A stretch of DNA of 64,000 nt from Cupriavidus necator (GTDB taxonomy: Bacteria > Pseudomonadota > Gammaproteobacteria > Burkholderiales > Burkholderiaceae): positions 248,001 to 312,000 of the forward strand of contig CP074388.1 of NCBI GenBank assembly GCA_022041995.1, read 5' to 3'. The notes below the pieces were generated by a model, which saw only the letters and a program-made list of their open reading frames with translations, searched no databases and had not been told where the DNA came from. Position 1 is the stretch's first letter. Each line of letters opens with the position of its first letter. Positions 1-8,681 of the stretch are shown here, piece after piece. Made by a program: the position numbers and the translations under genes.

Positions 1-2315
1 ACGAGCGCATCACTCTGTGGTTCACTACCAAACGGAGTAAGGCGTATAGCTACCTCAAGCAAACCTTTAAGAATGAAGTCGCCCGCCGCGTAGACGAAGC
101 GTACGCACGCCCGTTTAGGAATGGCTCGTTCTACCAGATGAAACACTGGCTCTTTGTGCTCTACACGGGGAACACGGGCGTTGATGGCGTGATGGACAGG
201 GCTCGCCATATCGAATCCGAAGAGCAGATTTCGGGGCCGATGGCGTATCTCAAGGCAATGAACGGCTCGGTGTCCACTGCAGCGGGGCTCGCGCGTGATC
301 GGCGACAGCTCGAGATGAATTGGAAGGCGTTCGAGCAGATCCTTTCGGCGTTCGTTGGCTCCACACCCGCCTTGTCCTTTAACCGTTTGCATGAGCGTCA
401 GCTTGACCGAGCGCTGTTCCAGATCGTGAATCCGGCGAGCGAGTATGACGTCGTTGAGCGGCCAGACTACGCCATGCTGGACGGATGGCTGCCGGCAGAC
501 TCGGTCGTCGTGGGGGCGGACGTCATCCGGTTCACCGGAAACCGCGGAGACCGGTACGCCGCAGTGTACGGTGCCAAACAATGGCCAACCTACTCCAATC
601 CGATGCTGCTGGAGAACCTGCTCCGATCCGACAACGAGCTTATCGTCTCGCAGACAGTGCGATGCTTGGGGAAGGAGGCCAGCGAGAAGGAACTGACAGA
701 GGTTCGCAACTTCCTCAAGATGACCCAGCACTCCCTGGGCACGACCATCATGTCGAAGGCAACAGGAAGAAAGCCGGAAGCCGCTCCAGGAAAAGCCGAG
801 CTCGTTGCTGACGCGGACGCTGCGCTAAAACGCCTTACGGGGGGCGGGCCAAATGCTGCGTTTTACAACCTCTCCGTCATGGTTTTTGATCGAAGTCGAG
901 AGGGTCTCGAGCGGCGTTGCACTAACGTTGCACGGCTGTTCTCTCTCAAGCGACTTCTCACGCTGCGCGAGAGAGAGAATCTAGGTCCGAGCTATGCAGC
1001 CATGCTCCCAGGGAACTGGCAGTGGCAAGCTAGATTTCATTTGCTGCACGTGGACAACGTCGCGGACCTGGCTCCGATCTACACCATGAATCCAGGCCCT
1101 CGGATTCACGCGCACTTCTCCGAGGTGCAGAAACAACGGACTCCGCCTCATGCCGTCTTCATCGACAGCTATGGTTGCCAGTATCGGTGGGTCCCACACG
1201 TCGGGCAGGTTGGTCACGCCATTTTGATCGCACCAACTGAGTCGGGGAAAACAACGTTCGTGAACTTCTGCCTTTCGCAATTTCAGAAGTACGGCGATGT
1301 CAACACCTTCATCTTTGATCGCGACGCATCCGCAAAAATCACCACCTTCCTGCATGGCGGAAAGTATCTCGACTACAAGGCCGGCTCGTTACGGCTGAAC
1401 CCGTTCATGCTGGATGATGGCTCTGACTTCAGCCGTGTTTGGGTTCGTGAGTTTCTCATCCGTATGCTCGAACTCTCAGGGTATGCGGTTCAGTCCGAGG
1501 ATCGCGAGGAAATCGACCGGATCTTGGGCAACATGTATGACGAGCACTTCCTCAACTCGCGAACGATCTCAACGTTCCATGCGCTCTGTCCGCCACGGAT
1601 GTCTGAGGCCCTTGGTGAATGGCTGCATGATCGGCCCTACGGAATCTTCGACAACGAGGAAAACGATTTCCAACTGGAAGCGTGGACTGCGATCGAGATG
1701 AAGGAACTGGCCGCCATTCCCCGACTCTTCGAGATGTTCATGGAGTATGCATTTCGAAGCATTGACATGTCGCTAGATGGGCGGCCGACGTTCATCTATC
1801 TGGAAGAAGCGTCCTTCTTGCTGCAGGTGGAAACGTTCGCTAAGAAGATCGGCGACTGGCTAAAAACTTTCCGAAAAAAGAACGCTTTTGTTTGGCTCAC
1901 GGTACAAAGCCCTGGCTCGATAAATGGACCGGCGCGCGAGGACCTAATCGACAACATCAAGACTACGATCCTGATGTACAACAAGAAGGTTGAGTCGCAC
2001 CGCGAGTTCTACAAAAAGAACTTTGGGTTGAGTGATACGCAGATCAACCGGGTCGGCCGTCTGCGGCCACGGCTCGAGTATATGTTTGTGCAAGACAACT
2101 TCACCCGGGTTGTTCAGACGGTCTTCACGCCGGAAGTGCTGAACTACCTTCGATCTGAGAAGCATCTGCAGACGGTGTTCAACCGACACAAGTCGACGGA
2201 GAGCAGTAATCCAAGCTGGCGCGACGACTACCTTGCAGAAGCCGCGACTATGAAACGTGTGGACTATGACCAGGAACCCGAAAATGATGAAGGTACCGAT
2301 GCGCAAGCTGCGTAA
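1..2315 (+). CDS. virB4: VirB4-type T4SS ATPase (5' truncated by window edge)
   Basis: VirB4/TrbE-family ATPase that energises T4SS assembly and substrate transfer at the inner membrane. The reading frame is open from base 3, so the true start lies upstream; the ATG at 138 is only the first internal methionine. A P-loop is encoded near 1230-1253 (APTESGKT) and a Walker B-like strand (FIYLEEASF) near 1791-1820, as in the C-terminal CagE/TrbE/VirB domain. The P-loop departs from GxxGxGKT because its first and fourth glycines are replaced by Ala and Glu. It is the first gene of a virB4-5-6 run and overlaps the start of virB5. Confidence 0.93.
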   Translation, partial: ERITLWFTTKRSKAYSYLKQTFKNEVARRVDEAYARPFRNGSFYQMKHWLFVLYTGNTGVDGVMDRARHIESEEQISGPMAYLKAMNGSVSTAAGLARDRRQLEMNWKAFEQILSAFVGSTPALSFNRLHERQLDRALFQIVNPASEYDVVERPDYAMLDGWLPADSVVVGADVIRFTGNRGDRYAAVYGAKQWPTYSNPMLLENLLRSDNELIVSQTVRCLGKEASEKELTEVRNFLKMTQHSLGTTIMSKATGRKPEAAPGKAELVADADAALKRLTGGGPNAAFYNLSVMVFDRSREGLERRCTNVARLFSLKRLLTLRERENLGPSYAAMLPGNWQWQARFHLLHVDNVADLAPIYTMNPGPRIHAHFSEVQKQRTPPHAVFIDSYGCQYRWVPHVGQVGHAILIAPTESGKTTFVNFCLSQFQKYGDVNTFIFDRDASAKITTFLHGGKYLDYKAGSLRLNPFMLDDGSDFSRVWVREFLIRMLELSGYAVQSEDREEIDRILGNMYDEHFLNSRTISTFHALCPPRMSEALGEWLHDRPYGIFDNEENDFQLEAWTAIEMKELAAIPRLFEMFMEYAFRSIDMSLDGRPTFIYLEEASFLLQVETFAKKIGDWLKTFRKKNAFVWLTVQSPGSINGPAREDLIDNIKTTILMYNKKVESHREFYKKNFGLSDTQINRVGRLRPRLEYMFVQDNFTRVVQTVFTPEVLNYLRSEKHLQTVFNRHKSTESSNPSWRDDYLAEAATMKRVDYDQEPENDEGTDAQAA

Positions 2316-3071
2316 GACTCTTGCAATTCTCACCCTGTCCGGGGCCGCAACTCCGGCCTTTGCGGGAGGGGGCGGGATTGTCTTCGACCCGTCGAATTTC
2401 GCCCAGAACATCCAGCAAGTAGTCCACGCCGTGGCGCAGGAGCAACTTGCCATCCAGGCTGCTGTGCGAGACGTTCAAATGCTGGCGAACTCGATCAAGA
2501 ACGCCAGCAACACAGTCAAAAGTGTGTCCGGCATTGGCTCTATCGCCGATACGGGACAGACTATCTCGAGCTTGATGGCGCAGTGGGACGTCGATGCTAC
2601 GCTTATCAAGCAATTGGGGGGCAAAGTAACTTTGTCCAGGGGGTGATGTCGCAGTACGCAGCCAACCCTACGGCGGGAAGCTTCACGAATTATGTGCAGA
2701 ATCTCGCAAATCAATCGGCCGCAGGCCAGCAGAACGCCACGTCGCTTATCGCGAACTACACAAACATGTCGAAAGAGCTTCAAAAGACGATGCAGAAGCG
2801 CCAGGTCATTGCATCCCAGAACACGGGGGCTCTTGGCACAAACGACTCCATCGCGATAACGAACGCCTCCCTCGACAACCTGTCTGAGATCAACCAGGCG
2901 ACGCTGCAAGGCATCCAAACGCTGGTGCGCCAAGCTGCCTATAAGGATTCGATTGAAGCTGCAAACTCGCAGTCATCGATGCAGTTGCACAATAACGCAA
3001 GCGATATGGCCCAGAAGGCGGCAAACAGCGTTAGTGGCGTACCTGGTGCCACGAAGATCCTGGGCTATTAA
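2284..3071 (+). pseudogene. virB5: VirB5/TrbJ-family pilus protein, apparent frameshift
   Basis: Periplasmic minor T4SS pilin/adhesin of the VirB5/TrbJ type. The first frame (to 2646) has a signal peptide ending AFA|GGGG and the family-like stretch FDPSNFAQNIQQ. The second frame (2583-3071) gives a helical, Gln/Ala/Asn-rich C-terminal part. The two join perfectly if the G6 run at 2616-2621 had seven Gs. This looks like one gene with a one-base homopolymer deletion, real or artefactual, of about 262 aa when repaired. Start 2284 has an AGGAA-type ribosome site; 2299 is an alternative. It overlaps the virB4 3' end. Confidence 0.8.
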
Positions 3072-3100
3072 GTGCGCCGCGATTGCGAGAGAAAAGTGGC

Positions 3101-4390
3101 ATGATCAAGCTCTTTTGGACCCGAAGCATCGTGATGTTCGCGTTGTCCCTTATTCTGGTCATGCCGGTCAGCAGCTACGCTGAAGGCTCGTCATCGAGCT
3201 GCTCCCCGCTGACTGCGGGCGACACGGCCAACTGGGATGGGGTTAAGAACGTCGCGAACATCATCCTTTCGCCAATCAATAGCGCGCAGTCAACGATCTC
3301 CTCTAAGGCGAACTCGATGGCGTCGAGCGCCACCCCTATCGCGCTGACGCTTGCTGGGGTTCTCGCGCTTTCCTACTTCCTCTGGGGAATTTTGGACTCC
3401 CTCGCTGGGAGCGGCGATAGTTTCATGGGGATCGCGGTCGGTTCTCTGATCCCGGCGGCGATCGTCGCCGCTTGCTTGGGGTCATACGCAGCGCTGGTGG
3501 GAACGAGTGGCGGCCTGCAAGGAATTCTTAGCTCGTTCACCCAGGCGGCGACCGGATCGTCAACAGCGTCGTCTGCGCTGGCCTCGTTCGCTCAGCAGAT
3601 GTTCAATGTTTTTGCATCGTCGGTAAAGGCACTGTTCCAAGGCCTGGGGTGCATAAATATCTGGAGTTGGACGGTAGGTATTGCCCTCCAACTTATCTTC
3701 GGCTCGCTGATCCTCATTATTGCCCTAGTGGTGGCGGTCGTCGCTATTGGAGAACTGGTCGGTGTTCTACTGACTGGGATCGTTATGGTCGCGATCGGTG
3801 TCGCAGTAGGGCCGCTGTTCGTTGCGTGCGCGGTATGCAAATGGTCGGCGGGGTTCTTCCGGCAGTGGCTGAAGTTCCTTTTGGGCGCCTCTGCGTACCA
3901 AATGATCATTAGCGTGATTCTGTCGCTGGTTTCATCGATGCTCACCTCAGCGCAGGATCAAATTTCGAGCGTAAACCCTGCATCGCTGGACTCGTCGGCC
4001 GGCGTGTCGTTTGCGGGCCTATTTGGCCTGCTTGGCATCACGTGGGTCTTAACGCACCTCTTCAAGCAGATTCCTCAAATCGCCCACGGCCTTATAGGCG
4101 GCGGTGCAATCGGACACGCCAGCTTCACTCGTGCAGCGGTGGCCATGGGTGCCGCTGCGGCATCTTTGGCGGAGCATGCAAAGGGAAGCGATAAGGGCAA
4201 AGACGGCGACAAGGGAGACGCCGGTCAAAGCGGTTCAGCAGCGGCAGGTGGCGGAGGTGACGGTTCGGGTGGCGGTGGCGGCATGAGCGGACCGTCGGTG
4301 ACTAGCGAGTCAGGCTCGTTTAGTGCGGCACCGCAAGTAGGGGGCCAAGTGCGAATGATGCTGGCTCCTACAGCGGCACACCGCAGTTGA
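3101..4390 (+). CDS. virB6: VirB6/TrbL-type polytopic T4SS channel protein
   Basis: Inner-membrane T4SS channel component of the VirB6/TrbL family. The start at 3101 follows a GAGAGAAAAG ribosome site and yields a signal peptide (ALSLILVMPVSSYA). A series of hydrophobic helices follows (about residues 80-125 and 190-310), then a Gly/Ser-rich hydrophilic tail. The annotated stop at 4388-4390 may be false: adding one G to the G5 run at 4340-4344 extends the Gly/Ser/Pro-rich tail naturally to a stop at 4507-4509, next to the terminator. Family confidence is high; the exact C-terminus is uncertain. Confidence 0.88.
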   Translation: MIKLFWTRSIVMFALSLILVMPVSSYAEGSSSSCSPLTAGDTANWDGVKNVANIILSPINSAQSTISSKANSMASSATPIALTLAGVLALSYFLWGILDSLAGSGDSFMGIAVGSLIPAAIVAACLGSYAALVGTSGGLQGILSSFTQAATGSSTASSALASFAQQMFNVFASSVKALFQGLGCINIWSWTVGIALQLIFGSLILIIALVVAVVAIGELVGVLLTGIVMVAIGVAVGPLFVACAVCKWSAGFFRQWLKFLLGASAYQMIISVILSLVSSMLTSAQDQISSVNPASLDSSAGVSFAGLFGLLGITWVLTHLFKQIPQIAHGLIGGGAIGHASFTRAAVAMGAAAASLAEHAKGSDKGKDGDKGDAGQSGSAAAGGGGDGSGGGGGMSGPSVTSESGSFSAAPQVGGQVRMMLAPTAAHRS

Positions 4391-4537
4391 GTGGCCCTAG
4401 CGGCGGAGACACCGGCGAACCTAGTGGTAGCACGAACCCGGGTGGACCTCGTGGCGACGGTGGGCAGTGGGAGGACCTCGGCGATGGCTGGCAGCGGCGA
4501 GTACGGTGATCGGACAGTTCGTGTCTGATGAGAAAAG

Positions 4538-4565
4538 AACGCCCCCAAAGCATATTGGGGGCGTT
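4538..4565 (-). terminator. Rho-independent terminator between convergent genes
   Basis: Perfect 11-bp stem AACGCCCCCAA/TTGGGGGCGTT with a 6-nt loop. On the minus strand it is followed by a T-rich stretch (TTTTCT), so it mainly ends the minus-strand gene at 4597-5310. It may also attenuate readthrough from virB6. Confidence 0.8.
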
Positions 4566-4596
4566 GTACCTTCCAAGTGAGGACTTGTGCGAGAAG

Positions 4597-5310
4597 CTAT
4601 CCTGCGATCTGCTTATTGATGACGCCGACAACTGTCTTCCACGGGTCCTCGTCCCAGAGGTTGCACTCGATCGTAGTTCCATCTGGAAGCACGTGTCGGA
4701 TGGTCCCTGGCCGCGGATCGTTGCCGGCGACACGCCACGCATACATAGCGATGTAGCCGAAAGCTAAGAAGGCCTCGACGGAGTTCCACTCGATGACCAC
4801 AACGCCGCTCTGCCAGCCCATTCCGCCGATGTGCGTACCAACGAGCTCTGGCGCGTCCTTTGCCAGCGGATATGGGAGAGCAGGGACGTGGAGGGCGCCG
4901 AGCACCATCCCGAGCGATAGAGTTCGCGGGCCGTCCTTCGGATACACGTCCCCGCGAAAGAGAGTTTCTGGATCGACCTTAGCTGCGTAGTCTTCGGGCA
5001 GTGCGTTCGGATTGCCCACTACCATCGTTCCGTCCGGCGTCACGTGCCGGAGGAAGGGAATTTCAATCGAGGATGCGACGTGCTTCCAAGCTTGGATGAC
5101 CAGCCCGGAATACTGGATGAGAGCGGCCTTGCTTCGATACTTGATAGTGACGATGCCGTTCACATCCTCAATGGTCAGGATCTGCTCACCTGGCGAGAAA
5201 TAGCGCATGGCAGTCTCGTCCGGCCTAGCGAGAGCCTTCATCGCGCCGTACAAGTACACGTAACGCTGGAGGCGGGCACGATTCTCTGGAACTACAGTAA
5301 TGATGGACAT
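4597..5310 (-). CDS. Unknown protein encoded against the T4SS operon
   Basis: A 237-aa protein starting MSIITVVPENRARLQ; the open frame extends upstream to 5433, but 5310 is the first ATG with compact spacing. It has no signal peptide. Short aliphatic stretches (GLVIQAW, GYIAMYAW) are too weak to call membrane segments. A loose internal repeat is visible: each half contains a 'VTPDGTMV'/'VLPDGTTI' strand plus W/Y-rich helices, suggesting a duplicated domain. It is the only minus-strand gene between virB6 and virB8, has its own terminator (4538-4565), and faces virB8 across a region with an 18-bp palindrome. Function unknown; a regulator, entry-exclusion or immunity role is only a guess. Confidence 0.75.
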   Translation of the reverse strand: MSIITVVPENRARLQRYVYLYGAMKALARPDETAMRYFSPGEQILTIEDVNGIVTIKYRSKAALIQYSGLVIQAWKHVASSIEIPFLRHVTPDGTMVVGNPNALPEDYAAKVDPETLFRGDVYPKDGPRTLSLGMVLGALHVPALPYPLAKDAPELVGTHIGGMGWQSGVVVIEWNSVEAFLAFGYIAMYAWRVAGNDPRPGTIRHVLPDGTTIECNLWDEDPWKTVVGVINKQIAG

Positions 5311-5468
5311 TACGACCCCGATGCTGGTTGATGATGCGCGCGGATACCTCCCGCAGCTTGGCGTAATCATATCGCCTCGTGGCCAGGTAGCAAGTCGGAA
5401 GCAGTGGGCAAGACACTCATCTCGTGGATTCACTGGACGCCTCCGCTTGCCAAACTTCGCCCTGAAAG

Positions 5469-5486
5469 AACCGGAAATTTCCGGTT
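5469..5486. promoter_or_regulatory. 18-bp palindrome in divergent promoter region
   Basis: Perfect palindrome AACCGGAAATTTCCGGTT in the roughly 330-bp gap between the divergent starts of the minus-strand unknown gene (5310) and virB8 (5641). It is a good size and position for an operator. No clear -35/-10 pair could be assigned around it. The rest of the 5311-5640 gap holds no convincing gene. Confidence 0.5.
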
Positions 5487-5640
5487 ATACAAGGTCTTAC
5501 CTGTTCGGTCGTGTCACGGGCGGTCGCATCTAATACGCGGCGCACCAAATCGCAAGCAGACAGTTAGCACCCAGAAAACCCTCGGATTGCCACGCGCATT
5601 CATGTCCTGGCGCACGACACGCGTTAGGAAAATACGTGGC

Positions 5641-6354
5641 ATGAAGATACTCCGCAAACAGGCCGCTGAGCAGCCCGAGTCGTCCCAAGGACCTTCGGTT
5701 CCTCCGTACACGCCCGGACCGATCCGAGAATCGGCCGTCCGCAAATACTTCGCTCGCGGCGAGATGGAGCGTATCACGGGCAACCGCTGGTTCTTGGCCG
5801 TGGTCTTTCTTGCCGTTTTGCACTTCATGAACGGGATCGCCTGGATCCTCTTTCTCCCATTGAAGACCATTCAGACCGTGGTTGTGCGCGAGGATAACGC
5901 CGGCCGCCAAACAGCCGAACTCGGTGGCCCATCTTCGTATGTGGCCGACCACGCAGCCGTCGAGTACTTCCTGTCGGGATGGATCAACAACATCTACGAC
6001 ATCAACGCCTCGACGATTGACGGAAACCTGAGTCTCGCTGGAAAGATGACCGTTGGGAACGCGACGGACCAGTTGACTGCGCTGGTAAAAAGATTGAATC
6101 CCTATTCGAGGCTGCACGACAACCCGCAAATGCGGCAGACCTTTAATCGACTGACGGCGAATTGGATCACTGATGACACGCTCATCATCCGATTCAACCT
6201 CACAGAGCTTCTCGCGCCGGGCTCGTCGCCTAAGGTCACGACTTGGGCAATGACTATCACGTTCGTGCGAATTCCACCGACGACGATCGAACAGGTCAAG
6301 ATCAATCCGGGCGGCATCTACGTCAAGAGCTTCAACGTCAACCAGGAAAAATGA
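5641..6354 (+). CDS. virB8: VirB8-type T4SS inner-membrane scaffold
   Basis: Bitopic inner-membrane nucleation factor of the T4SS, 237 aa from the ATG at 5641, preceded by AGGAAAAT. An N-terminal cytoplasmic tail of about 50 residues precedes one transmembrane helix (WFLAVVFLAVLHFMNGIAWILF) and a periplasmic domain ending near FVRIPPTTIEQVKINPGGIYV. That layout and C-terminal strand pattern match the NTF2-like VirB8/TrbF domain. The frame is open upstream to 5404, but the upstream peptide is not domain-like. It lies directly upstream of virB9 and virB10, the usual core-complex order. Confidence 0.87.
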   Translation: MKILRKQAAEQPESSQGPSVPPYTPGPIRESAVRKYFARGEMERITGNRWFLAVVFLAVLHFMNGIAWILFLPLKTIQTVVVREDNAGRQTAELGGPSSYVADHAAVEYFLSGWINNIYDINASTIDGNLSLAGKMTVGNATDQLTALVKRLNPYSRLHDNPQMRQTFNRLTANWITDDTLIIRFNLTELLAPGSSPKVTTWAMTITFVRIPPTTIEQVKINPGGIYVKSFNVNQEK

Positions 6355-6403
6355 TCGCGGCTGCGCTACGCGCAGCTGAAGATCGCCAATAGGGCTTCTC
6401 AGT

Positions 6404-7243
6404 ATGAATAATTCGGTCCGCTCGTCCGTTCGCGTGATCCTGATTTCGGCGCTCCTTGGCGCAGCGGCCATGGTTCATGCCGCGGAAAGTGCTTATCGCA
6501 ATCCGGCCGACGCCCCTGTCCCTTCGCCGTTTGATAATCGCATCGTTACTTTTACCTATAGTCAGGACGCCGTGTTCACGCTCCTGACGCAAGCGGGAGT
6601 CTCGACGCACATCCGGCTTGAGGCTGGCGAAGGAGTCACCGAGAAGCCTGCATTGGGTGACACGATTCAATGGCGGATCAGCGGCGGTCCAACGCACCTC
6701 TTTGTGAAGCCGGTACGATCCGGAATCTCTACATCGCTCACGCTTGTCACGAACAAGCGCACGTACGAATTTTTCCTTGTCGCGTCGCAGCCGGGCGGAA
6801 AGTTCTATCAACAGGCGAGCTTCATGTATCCCGAGGAGGCGAGGGAAGTCCAGCTCAAAGCTCAGCTACAGGCCGAGAGCTTTATCGCGGAGAAGCGCCG
6901 TCTCGACGCGCAGATCTTGACGGCGCCGCTTGATCCGACGTCGTTCCGCTACGGGTACAAACTGAGCGGAGATGCTCCATTTCGTCCGATTGACGTCTTC
7001 GATGACGGAAAGAAGACCTTCTTCCGCCTTCCGAACGTCCAGGACATGCCCGCCGTTTTCATTCCCGATGACCAGAAGCGCCTCCAGCTTATCGTTACGC
7101 GAGTCGACGGGAACTTCATCATCGCCGACCGCGTTGGTGACCGCTTCATGTTGAAGCTGAATGACAAGGAAGTTTCCGTCGAATCGGATCGTATCAAACG
7201 CTGGTGGAACGTCGGCTCCAGCAGCAGCGGCCTTGATAACTGA
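6404..7243 (+). CDS. virB9: VirB9-type outer-membrane complex protein
   Basis: Periplasmic/outer-membrane core component of the T4SS, 279 aa. A signal peptide ends near MVHA|AES. An N-terminal beta domain contains DNRIVTFTYSQDAVF. The C-terminal domain carries the VirB9/TrbG signature block YGYKLSGDAPFRPIDVFDDG followed by KTFFRLP, the region that binds VirB7 and VirB10 in known systems. The gene sits 49 nt after virB8 and 8 nt before virB10. Confidence 0.93.
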   Translation: MNNSVRSSVRVILISALLGAAAMVHAAESAYRNPADAPVPSPFDNRIVTFTYSQDAVFTLLTQAGVSTHIRLEAGEGVTEKPALGDTIQWRISGGPTHLFVKPVRSGISTSLTLVTNKRTYEFFLVASQPGGKFYQQASFMYPEEAREVQLKAQLQAESFIAEKRRLDAQILTAPLDPTSFRYGYKLSGDAPFRPIDVFDDGKKTFFRLPNVQDMPAVFIPDDQKRLQLIVTRVDGNFIIADRVGDRFMLKLNDKEVSVESDRIKRWWNVGSSSSGLDN

Positions 7244-7251
7244 GGCTGACC

Positions 7252-8676
7252 ATGTCCGACGATATTCAGGATCAGGACTTGCCCTTCGAAGCTGAGAACC
7301 CATCACGTCGCCGGGTAGACCGGGATGACATGCGGAACTCAGTGCAGGAGCCGGAACGAGAAGCGGTCGAGGAACTCACTCGCGGGAAGCGGAAGAAGGG
7401 GAAGACTGCCGGGTTCCTCCTTGTGGTGTTGCTCCTCGGCGGAGGTCTCTACTACCTGTACGGCGGGCCGGATGCACCGGCGGGACGTCGCAGAAACGTG
7501 GAAACGCTTACACCGTCAGAGACAGCCGGCGCCACTGTGCTGAGCGGAGCGAAGGCCGCAGAGGCGCAGGCGGAACAGGAACGCAAGCAAGCTGCTGCGT
7601 CGGCGGCCGCTGGGCAGGGCCGCGCTGACCCTAACGCCGCCGCCACGGCGGCGATAGGAACCGGGCAAGGCGGGTTTGCGACCAACGCAGGTCCGGCTAG
7701 CGCCACAAATCAAGCGGTCTCTCAAGCCGCAGCCGCCGCTGAAGCGGCTGCTAAACAGGAGGCCAAAGAGAAGGCAGAGAAGGAAGCAACCATTGCAGCG
7801 TCCCCTTTGCAGTCGAACGAAGTTCAAGTGCTTCGTTCTGACGATGGCGGCCGTCCAGGTGGTCCGCAATCGGCGGCCCACCAGCTCGCACAGAGCTTTT
7901 CCGAACAGATGAAGGCTAGTCAAGCGTCAGCCGACCGGCAGATGGACCGCGTATTGCAAATGTCAACCAGTTTTGGCGGGCAGGGTGCAGCTGCGGGGAG
8001 CGCTCTTGGTCCAATTAGCAACGCTTCCCAGCAAGATCAGTGGCTGAACTCGCAGAAGAGTGGTGCTGGCACCCCGACGAAGATGCACGCGGCACCGACC
8101 ATGCCCATTGTCAGTGAAGGAACGCCTGTGCGTTCTGTGCTTCTCACGGGCCTCGATACAGACAATCCGGGCAGTGTGAAGGCAATGGTGACGAGCGACA
8201 TCTACGACACCTTTACCGGTCGTGTTCTCTTGATTCCGAAGGGCTCCACGCTCACGGGGAGCTACAACCACGACGTCAAGGTTGGTCATAACCGTGTCCT
8301 GATCGCGATTACACGGCTCATTCGACCGGACGGATCGTGGATCGATCTGTCGGGGACCTCGGGCGCTGAGATGGATGGCACGAGCGGCCTCGAGAGCGAC
8401 GTCAACAACCACTTCTGGAAGATGTTTAGCAGTGCGATGGTGGTCGGAGCCGCGACCTTGCTGCTGGATAAGAGTCAGCAGAACGTGACGGTAAATCAAG
8501 GCTTGGGGACAAGCCAACTGGGCGGGACTATCTTCGCCCAGACGCTGCAGCAAGTGGTCTCGACCTTGCTGAATAGGAACAAGGATATCCCTCCAACGCT
8601 TTCGCGTTCTGGCGGCACGGAGTTCATATTCATGGTCCGGAACGACCTGGCACTTACACAGTATTACCGGAGGTAA
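7252..8676 (+). CDS. virB10: VirB10/TrbI-type T4SS energy-sensing protein
   Basis: 474-aa VirB10/TrbI homologue spanning both membranes. It has a charged N-terminal cytoplasmic part, one transmembrane helix near residues 49-66 (GFLLVVLLLGGGLYYLY), a long Ala/Gln-rich linker, and the conserved C-terminal beta-barrel domain with GRVLLIPKGSTLTGSYNHDV and RIRPDG-like (RLIRPDGSWIDL) motifs that forms the outer-membrane pore. It follows virB9 by 8 nt and is followed after 5 nt by the VirB9-like gene. Confidence 0.94.
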   Translation: MSDDIQDQDLPFEAENPSRRRVDRDDMRNSVQEPEREAVEELTRGKRKKGKTAGFLLVVLLLGGGLYYLYGGPDAPAGRRRNVETLTPSETAGATVLSGAKAAEAQAEQERKQAAASAAAGQGRADPNAAATAAIGTGQGGFATNAGPASATNQAVSQAAAAAEAAAKQEAKEKAEKEATIAASPLQSNEVQVLRSDDGGRPGGPQSAAHQLAQSFSEQMKASQASADRQMDRVLQMSTSFGGQGAAAGSALGPISNASQQDQWLNSQKSGAGTPTKMHAAPTMPIVSEGTPVRSVLLTGLDTDNPGSVKAMVTSDIYDTFTGRVLLIPKGSTLTGSYNHDVKVGHNRVLIAITRLIRPDGSWIDLSGTSGAEMDGTSGLESDVNNHFWKMFSSAMVVGAATLLLDKSQQNVTVNQGLGTSQLGGTIFAQTLQQVVSTLLNRNKDIPPTLSRSGGTEFIFMVRNDLALTQYYRR

Positions 8677-8681
8677 CGTCA

